A stretch of 64,000 bases of DNA from JBQQPY01 sp052258065. GTDB taxonomy: Bacteria; Pseudomonadota; Gammaproteobacteria; Enterobacterales; Enterobacteriaceae. Shown piece after piece: positions 1 through 10,344 of this stretch. How positions within the stretch are numbered: the stretch's first letter is position 1; each line of letters begins with the position of its first letter. The position numbers and the translations under genes were made by a program. The notes under the pieces are model-generated. The model was given only the letters and a program-made list of their open reading frames with translations, did not search any database and had not been told where the DNA came from. The DNA is taken from assembly GCA_052258065.1 (NCBI GenBank), contig JBQQPY010000002.1, positions 1,116,001-1,180,000 on the forward strand. The letters are read 5' to 3'.

Positions 1-120
1 GTCTGCGCATCGTGGCTTTCTCGGCTGCCACCATTTCTCGCAGGCCAATGCTCTACTGATACACGAAAACCAAACGCCTATTAACTGGACGCCGACGTTG
101 CCGGTTACTTGACACCAAAT
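1..120 (+). other. Unidentified gene remnant at window edge
   Basis: About 110 bases of balanced composition, unlike the AT-rich DNA that follows. One frame stays open for 37 codons from the window edge to a TGA near position 113, so this could be the 3' end of a gene or pseudogene starting outside the window. I could not match the peptide to a family. Confidence 0.2.
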
Positions 121-164
121 AGAGCCCAATACGAACAGAATTGTACTGCATGTTGCATTTTGCA

Positions 165-270
165 AAGTGATAATGTTTTTTAAATAATTTAAGTTTAGTT
201 TTTACTAAAATTTTATAGACAGCAATAAAGTTTTGCTGCTATCGGTAATACTTGCAAGCTAGACTGTTTC
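165..270 (-). mobile_element. IS481-type transposase 3' fragment
   Basis: The minus strand matches the C-terminal part of the IS481-like transposase seen in longer copies in this window (the stretch reading like LQSIKHWYKNKPELFKK). It is truncated on both sides and full of substitutions. Confidence 0.6.
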
Positions 271-552
271 ATAGCGTGTTATCTCCCTGTTGTTGCAACA
301 GTGCATGCAATCAATCAGCAAGATACGCTAGCCCCCGCATCCCCGCACATTAGAAATAAGCATAACTCTCTCGACCTGTGCTGAAACCAAAGCAATAGAT
401 TCTCTAAATACATGACTCTAAATTTAATTTTAATTTAGATCTTACCGAAAGCAAGAAATATAAATTATTTGTTTTTAAACATATAGATAGTTAGATTATT
501 TTGTAAAATCAAAACGTGAGATATTAAATCTCATCCATTTTATCATATTTCC

Positions 553-1790
553 CTTGATTGGATGCTTTAATCAGCCAAGCTTAGCTACGCTGGAATAGAC
601 ACTTTTCAAGTGGATAAATACTTTACTGGAGAATATCAAAAACACTATAATAGGCACTTACCATGCAATTCGTATCCAATATACGTTTCGCTACCTAGAC
701 AACTTTTTATTTATTTAGCTTTATAGCGTGCTGCGATAACAAATTATATCAATCTTTATAGAAAATCAACTCAATAGCTTGAGCGCTCGAATTCTACAGA
801 GAATCAACGGTTCTTTCTCTAGCTTTTCTGGGCAATGATTTTAGCTTAAAAACGCTATCTCGATAAAATTTCAATCCTGTAAATAAAGCCGAAGATAAAG
901 AAAGATTGAATCTTAAGATTAAATAGCTTCTCCTACACTATTGACTTTGTGAGTATCCTAAATTATTCATTATCATGATATTCCTTGATATAAATTTAGG
1001 AACAAGTCTCTATTCTATACAAGCAAGGAAATCATCTCCGTTTATTACTCCAAAAATGGCATATTTGTACTTAATTTAGATAGATACATACCAGAAATGA
1101 GTGTCGTCTTTCCCACTAAGCTCTTAAGACATCAACCTAGAATCATTAATCTCGTCTTCTGCGGCCTTTTCATATACGAATATTTATTCGTTGTTGTTTT
1201 TTAATCAATGAAAATAAGATTTTCTGTAAAAATATGAGATTTCTTTAGACTAAAATTTGCACGCATGAACTACATCGTCACTCTCTTTTCACTGGCATTT
1301 ATGGTCTTTTTAACTGTCATTATATGGTAGTAAAAAGCGCTATAGTCTAGCAATACTCGTTTAAATTCTGAAAGTACTTTTCAAGGAAGTTTATATTTTA
1401 GATAAGGTTGGTTCACAAGACTTATCCATAAGATTTAAGATAAAAGTAGAATACGCATCAATTTTTAACTCGCAATTCTAGTTTTCTCTAAATTTAGATC
1501 TGTAAATTCCAGTCTCACGAAATTGCTTGCTTCAACAGGCCGTAGTAAAAGGATCTCTTTGATATTTATTCGCCGAGATGCGTGCAGAACGACCAGCCTC
1601 AACTAATCCAATTATTCGTAATATTAAGTTCTCACTGTAAGAATGTACTATTTAGACCTTAGAGAAAAATTATCTACAGTATATATATGAGTAGCTATTT
1701 AACAAACTAGAATAGATAAAAAGTGCTCTAAACAAAATATTAAATCAACGGAGGTTATACCTTCAAAGCATTGATGCTGCGCTTCTTTAC
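553..1790 (+). repeat. Rep-A (IS1595-derived), interrupted
   Basis: The left half (553-710) has the Rep-A left end and the conserved internal part around ACTTTTCAAGTGGATAAATA. The right half resumes at about 1739-1790 with the segment equivalent to RRYDLRALILRFL. Both halves flank the IS630-b relic, so Rep-A was there first. Confidence 0.6.
711..1728 (-). mobile_element. IS630-b relic, near full length
   Basis: Read on the minus strand, this ~1 kb relic carries the typical parts of an IS630-family transposase: an N-terminal helix-turn-helix region near 1500-1700 (consensus like YSEDLRSRIIELIEADESAR) and a C-terminal DDE region near 800-900 (consensus like LPPYSPDLNPIE). Stops and indels are scattered throughout. 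The outer sequence ending in GCTCTA is shared with the other IS630-b copies. Confidence 0.7.
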
Positions 1791-1837
1791 GGAACTTAAA
1801 AGATGAGATCTTAAATCTTACGTTTTTATCGTATTCT

Positions 1838-3017
1838 GCCTAATTATGTATTTTAATCAGCTATTCTCAACAGGCTGTATAGCATTTTAAACCGATTTTA
1901 GCGTTTATCGAGTCGCGCTATGTCTACCGAGCGATGAGTGTATTTCGCAGTGTCTTAATCTTGTCAAGATGAGGATTCTAGCATTAGCGGATCAGTATAT
2001 TGAGTTTGATTTCTGCCTTGCTTAGCGAATTGCCATGTTGAGGTGTATAAACAAATTTAAAACAATCTCATAAAGTCTTGACCTAATCCGGCAAGAAAGC
2101 TGAGCCTAATGAACCTGAAGCATAGATTTTAAGATTGTTTATGATACGAGCAATTCAGTGTGCGTAAGGACATTCTGTTAAGATATCCTGAAGAAAATGA
2201 GCCCAATGGATCTTATCTATATGCTCTTTATATGCTTAGTCATTTTACTTAGGCGACGACTCGTCAAGGGCTCACTGGCCATAAAGACATTGTATAGTCT
2301 AAGCCATTTGCATTCATTATCTTCCCAAGCAGATTTTCTAGACCTTAACGGTAACGCCAGTCGCGTGTTCTCTAATCAATTGATAAGAAGGTCTATTTCA
2401 TGATCGTTATAACCAATTTAACATTACTTTTTGGCAGTACAACTCGGCCACTTTTCGTCCACAGTTTCAGTTTTTTAACCTGCGCATTGCGGTTTTACTG
2501 CTTTATGAGCAAGTAGTTGCTAGATCGAATACTCTCTGGCGGCTCGCCGCAGCTTAGCATGATCTAATACGCCTTATAGCATCGTTATCCTCAATACCGT
2601 CATAGAACCGTTTGCTTGGCCTCTAGGTGTACCGCCTCAAGTTCTTCTTTAAAGAAGAACGCTTGATTTAATCGATATCGCAAGCACTCATTTATAAAAT
2701 CTTAGCTAACGTTTCCACACTCGGTCGCTTCGCGCGTCTAATTTCTGTATCGCAATCTAACAAAATTAATGCATTCAGAATTTGCTGTGTAGCGGCCTTA
2801 CCCTGGCTGACTAACATTTTCAGTTATGTGCTCCCTTCCTTCTAATGAATAGATACTGCAATCGCTATTTTACGTGTTAAGACGCTAGCTAGCGAGGCAT
2901 ATATTAGCTACGAATTCTATGGCAAGCAACTGTCATAACGTTTTTGACACTTACTATCAGTAGCATTCATCTACTTAAAGTGTCTGTTTTAAGTGTAAGT
3001 TAAGACTGGCTAGGTAA
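1838..3017 (-). repeat. Rep-A, interrupted by IS630-a
   Basis: A reverse-oriented Rep-A starts at 1838 with the terminal repeat and the CTCAACAGGCTGTATAGC core. It is cut at about 1890 and resumes at about 2889-3017. It lies next to the forward Rep-A in the same Rep-B copy. Confidence 0.6.
1891..2888 (-). mobile_element. IS630-a relic
   Basis: Minus-strand translation in pieces recovers an IS630-type transposase of the group with the C-terminal motif HGSWLNMAEIEL. The C-terminal domain lies near 1980-2180 and the N-terminal part near 2700-2880. Several frameshifts and stops are present; the short open frames here are by-products of decay. Confidence 0.65.
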
Positions 3018-3313
3018 AGATAGATAATTTTTGTTCGTTTTTCTTTTCCTTAGTGTTTCTGCGTTAATCTATAATGATTCTAGTTTTAATAAAAAAGTAA
3101 TAGTAATCAATTAATTACAAGTGATAAACCTTGATTAGTTATAAGAGATTGATTTTATTTTTTTGATTTTCACTGATTTTTATCTTTATCCCTACGTCAC
3201 TGGCGGAAAGACAGGTAAAGATAAGGTACCTAAAAAGCTATCCCTAGAGATATAGCGTACGCGACCGCTTACGGATAGCGGCCCGTTCGCGATAATACCA
3301 GAGCATGGTAGCA

Positions 3314-4135
3314 TTATTTTTTCGTCGCGCCTGCGTCTGGAACCTGCTCGGCAGGGCTGTCAGCTAGTGCAGCTGGTTTAATATCCAGCAACTCCAGATC
3401 AAACACCAACGTGGCGTTGGCCGGAATACCAGGAACGCCGGCTTTTCCATAAGCCTGCTCCGGCGGAATAACTAGATGGATTTCCCCGCCTTTTTTGATA
3501 CGCTTCAACCCCTCAACCCAGCCGGGGATAACGGCATTCAGGCGGAATGAGAGCGGTTTTCCGCGTTTGTAGGAGTTATCGAATTCTGTCCCGTCGATCA
3601 AGGCGCCTTTATAATTCACCACAACTGTATCGCTGTCGGTTGGCGCGCTGCCGGTTCCAGTTTTCTTAACTTTATACAGCACGCCGGTGGCGGTTTTCTT
3701 GACTCTCTGCTGCCTGGCATAGTCGGCACGGTATTTGTCGCCCTTGGCCGTATTGTCCTTGGCTTCCTTTTCTATTTCGATCTGAGCGAGCTGTTTTACG
3801 CGCGCTTCAAAGGTTTGCAGCGTTGCGGCAATCTCTTGATTAGAGAGCTTACTGTTGTTGGTAAAGGCGTCTTGTATGCCGGTAATCAACTGATCTTTAT
3901 TTAGTTCAATACCGAGTTTTTCCTGCTCTTTCAGCGAATTATCTACATAATGCCCCACGGAAACGCCCAGTGCATAGGCGACCTGCTCTTTATTGCTTTT
4001 GAATTTGTCCGAGCTGGTGCTCTCGGTCTTTCTCGGTGTGGTGCTGGCAGCTATATCGGCGGCCAGAGCGCTGCTTGTGTTAAGGGAAAATGCCATAGTA
4101 GAGGCTAACAGCGATACTTTAATCAATGATTTCAT
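3314..4135 (-). CDS. fkpA: FKBP-type peptidyl-prolyl isomerase FkpA
   Basis: Periplasmic prolyl isomerase and chaperone that helps envelope proteins fold. The 273-residue product is collinear with E. coli FkpA (270). It has a signal peptide (residues 1 to about 25, ending SSALA), an N-terminal dimerisation domain (about 40-110) and a C-terminal FKBP domain (about 150-255) with DSDTVVVNYKGALIDGTEFD and the GWVEGL and PPEQAYG motifs. The open frame extends 13 codons upstream, but I chose the internal ATG because it begins the signal peptide and has GGAG six bases before it. Its E. coli neighbours slyX and slyD are gone; yheU 5 kb away is the only other gene left from that neighbourhood. Its 5' leader is duplicated just upstream (see 4130-6105). 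Confidence 0.95.
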   Translation of the reverse strand: MKSLIKVSLLASTMAFSLNTSSALAADIAASTTPRKTESTSSDKFKSNKEQVAYALGVSVGHYVDNSLKEQEKLGIELNKDQLITGIQDAFTNNSKLSNQEIAATLQTFEARVKQLAQIEIEKEAKDNTAKGDKYRADYARQQRVKKTATGVLYKVKKTGTGSAPTDSDTVVVNYKGALIDGTEFDNSYKRGKPLSFRLNAVIPGWVEGLKRIKKGGEIHLVIPPEQAYGKAGVPGIPANATLVFDLELLDIKPAALADSPAEQVPDAGATKK

Positions 4136-4359
4136 AAATCTCCATTTTTTTTGGATAAGCGGTTTCGGGGTCAATAGTAAAGTCAGGCAAATACCATAGC
4201 TATAAGCATAAACACAGCAAAATCGCTATGGGATTATTAACGCTTTCGAAGAATTTGCACTGCCATACCGCGTCAGACAACATAGATCGCCAAATAATTC
4301 AGATTTAATTCGTACTAATCTTTAGTAAACTGCACCGAAGTATTATACCCTAAAATATA

Positions 4360-4548
4360 TCATAGTGATTTTTTAAAAAATTTACGTTTTATTTTTAATA
4401 ATATTTTATATACTGCGATATCGTTTTACTACCTAATAGTACTTAGGCGATTCCTGATTGTAGAGTTAGACGTATCGGTCTATTATGATCTCAAGCTGTT
4501 CAGCAGAGTGAAAATTCTGGCCTTATACACATCCTCTATACACCTCAT
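4360..4548 (-). mobile_element. IS481-type fragment
   Basis: C-terminal transposase remnant on the minus strand, the same segment as at 165-270, extended by about 80 bases. It lies directly upstream of the fkpA leader. Confidence 0.55.
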
Positions 4549-4682
4549 AAACCTTACCCGGACAAGTTTTAGCCACGCTCAAAACAAACACTTTTCAAGT
4601 GAATCAATACCCTGCTGGAGCATGCTAAAAATGCCATAATGACATTTACCATGCAGTTCATGACCAATATACACCTGATTAC
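4549..4682 (+). repeat. Rep-A, 5' half
   Basis: Contains the ACTTTTCAAGTG core and the CTTACCATGCA-like stretch of Rep-A. It is cut where the IS630-b 5' end begins (TTAGAGCACTTTTATC). Confidence 0.6.
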
Positions 4683-4867
4683 TTAGAGCACTTTTATCTA
4701 TATCTAATTCATCAAAGAGCCAGTTATCTATATGCTGTAACTCATTTTTTCTCGGAAATATAAATAGTACATTTTCAGTAAGAACTTAAGATCACGAATA
4801 ATTGAATTGAATTAATCAGATAGGCTCTGCACGTGCAATAGTAAATGAATATTCAAATAAGCTCCCA
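4683..4867 (+). mobile_element. IS630-b 5' fragment
   Basis: Terminal sequence plus the first ~50 codons of the IS630-b transposase reading frame, with stops and frameshifts. Confidence 0.6.
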
Positions 4868-5089
4868 TCAAGCATTTAATAAATCTCTATTTTTCTGGAG
4901 AAGCGGTTTCGGGGTCGATAGTAAAATCAAGAAAACACTATAACTCTATAAACATAACACAATCTCTATGTTAATTGATTAACACTTTTAAAATTTTTTA
5001 CTATCATATCCCAGATGATAATATATTTTTTTAAATAACTCAGACTTAATTTTGTATCAAGCTTTATCGAATATACTAGAATATCATAT

Positions 5090-5650
5090 TTTGGAAAGTA
5101 TAATAGTTTTTAATAATTTATGTTTTATTTTTACTGATATTTTATAAACTGCAATAGAGTTTTCTAGCCAATACTGCTTGCAGCAATTCCTGATTCTAGA
5201 GTAAGACATATTGCTGCAGCGGAATATCAAGCACTTCACCAGAATAGAAATAGTAGCTTTGCAGCATATCTTCTATATGCCTATTAAATAATTCAACCTA
5301 ATTATTCGCTTGTTGGTACAACAATAGGCTAGAACGATGTTCTATATTAATCTTTTACATAAAAAGTTAAATTTATGTTTCGCTGTAGCTGATCGTTTTT
5401 ACAAGCCAAAAAGATTATTTATAAATTCTTTGCCGTTGTCTGTAAGTACCTGATAAATATTCTCGTGACAAGCTCAACTAAGCTGATGCAAGAAACGTCG
5501 CGCATTAACCACGGTCTTGGCTTTATAAAAATAGACAAAACCCATTGAATCACTCGATTTATATACACGAAAGATAAGGTTTCATGTACCATTTGTAGAA
5601 AATATTTTGTTTTAATATGCACATAACCAGGCTCATCGCTTTCCCTGGTT
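5090..5650 (-). mobile_element. IS481-type transposase, C-terminal two thirds
   Basis: Reading the minus strand gives broken matches to the DDE integrase-core region of the IS481 relics (IDRA, RFLRDL, LTDNGKEF, RIEDML-like segments). Multiple frameshifts are present. Confidence 0.65.
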
Positions 5651-5654
5651 AATT

Positions 5655-5795
5655 ACTTTATTCAGCAAATCTTAAACTGTGATCGAAATAAACAATTTTT
5701 AAGTAGATAAATGCTCTCCTGGAAGATGTTAAAAACGTCATACTCAACACTTACCATACAATTTATGGCCAAGATCTTCTTCGTTATTTAGAGTA
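5655..5795 (+). repeat. Rep-A, 5' half
   Basis: Truncated Rep-A of duplication unit 2, ending at the same point against IS630-b as the copy at 4549-4682. Confidence 0.55.
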
Positions 5796-6105
5796 TTTTC
5801 ATCTATTCCAGCCTATTAAACAGCCATTCATCTATATGCCGTAACTAAATTTTTATCTGATATCTAATAACACCCTCTTACAGCGAAGACCTAAGATCAA
5901 ATTGATTGAGTCAAATAGCTCTACACGTACAGGAATAAGATAGATATCAAACAAGCTTTTCTACTGCGGCTAGTTAGACTAAGCAATTTTGTGAGGCCGG
6001 AAGTTTGCATCTCAAAACCTAGAGAAAACCTAAATCTCAGATTAAAAAGTGATGCCTATTCTGATTTTATTAAGATACTTATTGATTAGTCTTATAACCT
6101 AACTT
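5796..6105 (+). mobile_element. IS630-b 5' fragment
   Basis: N-terminal ~90 codons of the IS630-b transposase in broken form (helix-turn-helix region, then RETGSLHSKPRG-like). It is cut at about 6105, where Rep-B begins. Confidence 0.65.
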
Positions 6106-6107
6106 AG

Positions 6108-6624
6108 GAATAAATCTGTCATTCCAAACCTGATTTTTCTTTTTTTATCTTATTTAAAGTAGAAAATTATAAATAAATTATTTTTTTAAAAACATAGATA
6201 GATATTTAGAGTGTTTTGTGAATTTAGAAGGTGAGGGCTTAAAGCTCATGTACTTTTATGCAACTCACCTTGCTAAGCCTAAACTACATTGAAAGTAGAT
6301 GCTGTTAACAAGATAAATCCTCTGCTTAAGAATATCAAAAACAGTATAATCAAGACCGATTATCTAATGCATAGCCAACATACACTTTATTATCCAGCCG
6401 CATTTACGAATTTAAGTATCGATTTAACCGACGTTATGAATTGAGAGTACTAATACTGAGCTTCTTGATGCTGGCATTGAAAACATCCACAATCCTATAC
6501 AGCCTGTTGAGGCCAGCTGAACAAAATGAGAAAATTAAATCCTTACTATGACTTTTCTTTAAAACTAGAATCATTATAAATTAACACAGAAACCTTCAAG
6601 CGAAGCAAAAACGAACCAAAAACA
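6108..6624 (+). repeat. Rep-B copy carrying a Rep-A insertion
   Basis: Rep-B flanks at 6108-6262 (including the CCTGATTTTTC end) and 6533-6624 surround a Rep-A at 6263-6532. Confidence 0.6.
6263..6532 (+). repeat. Rep-A, nearly complete
   Basis: About 270 bp. The segment TTTAACCGACGTTATGA and the CTATACAGCCTGTTGAGG end are well kept. Confidence 0.65.
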
Positions 6625-6625
6625 C

Positions 6626-6905
6626 CCGATTACGCATTTTATCCAACTATCCTCAACAGGCTGTATAGGATTCTTGGTGCTTTCAATTTCACCAGGAAGG
6701 AGCCCGGTATCACGATGATAATAAGCCATAGGGACGGCTAAATCGACACTTAAATTCAGTTGGGTAACGAGGTATATCTCGGCGATAAATTGCATAATAA
6801 GTGCTTATTATAACGTTTTTGACATTCCCTATGGAACACACGTCTACTTGAAAACGTCTATTTCTAGTGTAGTTCAAGCTTGGCGAGGTAAGCTACGTAA
6901 TCAGG
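6626..6905 (-). repeat. Rep-A, complete 280-bp copy
   Basis: Both ends are visible as inverted repeats: CCCGATTACGCATTTTATCC at the left, and the reverse complement of CCTGATTACGTAGCTTACCT at the right. The minus-strand Rep-A path is a decayed version of the IS1595 transposase C-terminus. It is one of the two best copies for defining the unit. Confidence 0.75.
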
Positions 6906-7039
6906 ATTAATTATGTATAATCAGCCTTCATGGCTGAAGAAATGCTCCATAATAGAAAAATGAGGCAATACATTATTATCCTTGCATCGGAATAAAGAGC
7001 GCAACTAGACACATGGGTCACCAAGGGTAAGTTTTGCGG

Positions 7040-8125
7040 CATATAAAATTGTGAAGGCATTAATTTTTTTAAACTATAATAAATCAATATGACACATCAA
7101 TTAAAAATGTAAAGTAACTGAGTAGCGAGACGTTAGCACAGATTTTATAAATCGGCGCCGAAAGATCAATCAAGTCAAGCGTTGTTTTGTTGAAGAAGGG
7201 TTTAAAGCAGTCATCAGCCGTAAACTGAGAAAAGAGTGTATAGCCGCATTATAAATGATAATACCGAAACGCATTTAATTGCGCTAAGCTATAGTCAGCC
7301 GACAGAGGCGCAGGGACAGAAGGGCTTGCAACTACTTGCCGATAAAGATTTAGGATTAAAATAAAACAATTTCGCGTGAAACAGTAAGGCACACAGTAAA
7401 AAACAAACTTAAACCGCGGACGGAGATCGGTTAGGTTCTTCTGCTAGAAGTCAATTCTGAATTCTTTACAGCAATATAGAATCTGCTGGACGCGTATTGG
7501 TCGGGACTACAATAAGACTACGGCCGGATACATCCAGTGGTTTGCATGGACGCGATATCTCGTGATAATTAATTTGATACAGACGCATCGCGCTGCCCTT
7601 GAGACCTGAAAAACCTACTCGGAAAGAGTATGCATCAAAACCTCTAAGGGTGTGCAATTTCTTCATTGTTGATGGTTGGTGGGCCGCCGTCGGGCCGTCG
7701 CTTAATTAAAATGACCAACCATAGAACGAGCATAGAACCAAGATCAATTTGGCTAACTTTCTTAAGGATATGTCAATACAACATTATTATGCGCACTCAA
7801 TTACTCTGATCATAGAAACTCTGAATATCTATAAGCCAGGTTCGTTGTACTCAGTCTTCCCGCCAGATTAAACCAAGGCTTTGTTAAATCATTTTAAATT
7901 CGTATATATACTCAAACATGGCAATTTGCTAAATATAGCAGAAATTAAACTGGACATGGTGCATTATTAATGCCTGAATTATCACATTAAGAAGATTAAG
8001 ACATTACGAAGTAAAGTCATTATTTAGCAGACACAACGCGAATAGATAAACGCCAAGATCAATGGCATTTCACTACTGAGAAGGCTTAGATCAAGCTTAA
8101 GCGGCTTTATCCGTCATTTAATATG
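7040..8125 (+). mobile_element. IS630-a relic, near full length
   Basis: Plus-strand pieces match, in order, the N-terminal region (about 7130-7430: SRETLAQ, then EAQGQKGLQLLADK-like) and the C-terminal DDE region (about 7760-8110, ending in IKLKRLYPS-like). It has many indels and no long frame. The minus-strand open frame at 7466-7666 is spurious. Confidence 0.7.
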
Positions 8126-8199
8126 TGATATAATGCTAACTTACACTGGCGAAGATCGTGGTTAGATATCTGATCTCGGATTATTATATTAACCCTCGT

Positions 8200-9192
8200 T
8201 GTACAGCACTTCACGGTAAGATAACTATTGAGAAATGTAGTTAACAGAAAATATTATGATAATTATAACCATAGTCAGGCAACTGCAGCACCAAAATCAG
8301 AATAGCGCCTCAGGTAAATAACGAGCCAGCATCTACTGTATCTGGGCTTTATTGCACCTCTGCATTGACCTTTTTCTAGTAAAAAAGAGATGGTGCTTAA
8401 GATCATAGCTATACTCTTCATCGTTTGCAGATGATGCCGTTGTCTACTCGGGAAGCAGCGGCCGTTTCGCTACGGAAGACGCCTTCTCCCGCTGGACGAT
8501 CTATTGGCAGTCGGGACGTAAAGCCTTAAACTCCGCCGTATCTTGATCTGGCCCGTATCGCCGTTTACGCAGGTATGGATTAGAGCCCAAGATGACATTA
8601 AGAAAAGAGCACCTAAAAGCTATGATCCTAGTTAGCCGCATGTTGACACTAAATATCTTCCATAAATGCGTAATGAAACCTCACGACGTTATATTTTCAT
8701 GAGCATAGAACGATCGACTCGATCGATTTTTATCCGTCTCTGAAAATTAAATCTTAGGCTAATGCACAACGCTTCTTGCTTGAGCTCGGTTGAGCATGTC
8801 TCATGGCTATTTATCAGGTATTTATAAATAATGACAAAGCATTTACAGAGCATCTTTTGGCCTGCGAAAATGCCGAGTCATGGGGAAACATTAATTGGAT
8901 TTTTATGTGCATAGCTTAATATAAAATATCGCTTTAGCTTATTTAAGAATCTAAAAAAGAATAGTATAATCGAGCAATTGAATCAATATATAGAAGATAT
9001 GCAGTAAACTGACTCTTTTTATTCTGGTAAAGAGCTTGAAATCACATTGCACCGACATATCTGACTCTACACTAAAAAACTGCCTCAATCAATATTGATT
9101 AATAAAACTTCATTGCAGTATATAAAATATTAATACAAAATTAAACCTGAATTATTAAAAAAGAATACTACCTTCCGAGATATGATAGTTAA
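8200..9192 (+). mobile_element. IS481 relic, near full length
   Basis: Matches the 16.1-17.1 kb IS481 copy along its whole length: the N-terminal repressor-like part near 8250-8400, the central part near 8450-8600 with unusually intact GC-rich sequence, and the DDE integrase core near 8680-9150. The right end has the TGTCATATC-type terminus in reverse complement near 9180-9189. All frames are broken. Confidence 0.7.
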
Positions 9193-9373
9193 TCACGCTG
9201 CTATAGTAGCGTAGCAAACATCCGATCTAACACCCTTTATAAAACTGTACTTGTGTGCGTCAAAAAATCGTTTTTCTTTAAAAGAGGACAGAAGTCAAAA
9301 ACTATATTTTACTTAGGAAGGAGCTGATATCGTCATGCTGTCCGCCTAGATAAACATTGGAGATACGCCAAGC

Positions 9374-9595
9374 ATGATCATTTCTTGGGAGCAGATCGAT
9401 CCCGCCACGCTGTATAATCTGATCGAATCATTTGTGCTGCGTGAGGGCACTGATTATGGCGAGCAAGAACAAAGACTACATGAAAAGGTGGCAGATGTAT
9501 TACGCCAGTTGCAATCTAGCGAAGCAGTGCTGGTTTGGTCGGAACTATACGAAAGCATTAACATCATGCCGCGCGGCCAGTTCTATCCCGATTAG
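9374..9595 (+). CDS. yheU: YheU family protein (UPF0270)
   Basis: 73-residue protein collinear with E. coli YheU, with the conserved block LIESFVLREGTDYGEQE near residues 15-31 and VLVWSELYESINIMPR near 52-67. The molecular function is unknown in all relatives. The length is that of the family. GGAG lies 11 bases before the ATG. It stands alone between an IS481 relic and a gene-poor stretch; its usual partners yheT and prkB are absent. The overlapping frame at 9432-9653 is a shadow. Confidence 0.9.
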   Translation: MIISWEQIDPATLYNLIESFVLREGTDYGEQEQRLHEKVADVLRQLQSSEAVLVWSELYESINIMPRGQFYPD

Positions 9596-9672
9596 TAGCG
9601 CCGAAACGCCCCACCACCGCCGACACCAGATCCGGCATCAGAAGGCAGAATAGCGGAAACAAGCAAGCCTTG

Positions 9673-9696
9673 CGTTTGACTCCACCAAGTCAAACG
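9673..9696. terminator. Stem-loop downstream of yheU
   Basis: A perfect 9-bp inverted repeat, CGTTTGACT and AGTCAAACG, with a 6-base loop lies 77 bases after the yheU stop. There is no T-run after it, so it is at best a decayed terminator. Confidence 0.35.
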
Positions 9697-10070
9697 TGAT
9701 AACAATAATCTTCGCTCGCTCTCCGGTTATCTTACAGAGATTAACAACAGTTTTTGCTCTGCATGTTTTGTGCATTTCACCTAGAAATACGACTGCCATA
9801 AAACCCTGTCAGATAAATTTTTTCCAGAAACGATTATTAAGATTCGCGAAATGCACTCCTTTACATGCACTGAATAATCTTTGATTAATGCTGAAAACAC
9901 AACGCGCAGCCCTTCCTAAGAATATCTTGCATTATTAACTTCTCTCATTTATCTCTGGCGCTGGCATCGGGCAGTGAATGATTTTAAGCAAAAAACTGCA
10001 ACAAGTTATTTCTTTAACTAGAGTAACTATAGACCTCTTTGGCACTATCATTTATAATTAACGCCCACTC
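9697..10070. other. Intergenic stretch before tRNA
   Basis: No gene or repeat recognised. A TATAAT hexamer at about 10053-10058, some 13 bases upstream of the tRNA, is a good -10 candidate for it; no strong -35 is evident. Confidence 0.4.
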
Positions 10071-10146
10071 GGCCCCTTAGCTCAGTGGTTAGAGCAGTCG
10101 ACTCATAATCGCTTGGTCGCTGGTTCAAGTCCAGCAGGGGCCACTA
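10071..10146 (+). tRNA. ileX: tRNA-Ile2 (CAU anticodon)
   Basis: Nearly identical to E. coli ileX. It has the acceptor stem GGCCCC/GGGGCC, anticodon loop CTCATAA, and GGTTCAAGTCC in the T arm. The CAU anticodon of this tRNA is converted by TilS to lysidine so that it reads AUA as isoleucine. Two oddities: relative to E. coli there is a G-to-T change in the anticodon stem (GCAGTCGA instead of GCAGGCGA), which appears to leave a U-C mismatch at 28-42; and the encoded 3' end is CTA rather than CCA, so CCA must be added by the nucleotidyltransferase. It is probably essential, because nothing else in this window reads AUA. Confidence 0.93.
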
Positions 10147-10344
10147 ATTTTTGACTTTAAAATCATTTAAAAGGTAATCTTACCTCTCTCAAGAAGAAAC
10201 CTCCTTTTTTGATAGAGAATTGGCTCAGCACACCTGTGTATTAATTGCAACTAATAAAATATATTTAGTTTTAAAATTTACGATAAACATTGATCATTAA
10301 AACACACTGCATAGATCTCTAATCTCACATCACATACTAAATCT
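10147..10344. other. AT-rich spacer
   Basis: No gene seen. An imperfect purine/pyrimidine tract followed by CCTCCTTTTTT near 10200 could be the remains of a terminator. Confidence 0.25.

Larger units (their letters stand above)
425..3190. repeat. Rep-B copy expanded by nested insertions
   Basis: Rep-B pieces are seen at about 425-552, 1793-1837 and 3018-3190. They read as one ~330-bp repeat split open by two Rep-A copies, each of which is itself split by an IS630 element. The order is Rep-B / Rep-A(+) / IS630-b(-) / rest of Rep-A / Rep-B / Rep-A(-) / IS630-a(-) / rest of Rep-A / Rep-B. No gene lies in this block. Confidence 0.65.
4130..4867. repeat. Tandem duplication, unit 1 (fkpA leader + debris)
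   Basis: Unit 1 runs from the fkpA start codon outward: fkpA leader (4130-4350), IS481 fragment (-), truncated Rep-A (+) and the 5' end of IS630-b (+). The same series with the same Rep-A/IS630-b junction recurs immediately downstream as unit 2. Unit 1 lacks about 360 bp of the IS481 part that unit 2 retains. Confidence 0.7.
4868..6105. repeat. Tandem duplication, unit 2
   Basis: A second copy of the fkpA leader (4868-5085; shared tract AGCGGTTTCGGGGTC) is followed by IS481(-), Rep-A(+) and IS630-b 5'(+) in the same order as unit 1. The two units differ at many positions, so the event is old. There is no fkpA coding sequence attached to this copy. Confidence 0.7.

Noticed and set aside
2197..2403. 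68-codon plus-strand open frame
   Set aside because: Antisense to the IS630-a relic; chance opening in decayed DNA.
6574..6795. 73-codon minus-strand open frame
   Set aside because: It lies within Rep-A and Rep-B and reads the alternative frame of the IS1595 remnant; the same peptide is broken in other copies.
7466..7666. 66-codon minus-strand open frame
   Set aside because: Antisense to an IS630-a relic, where the plus strand shows the family sequence.
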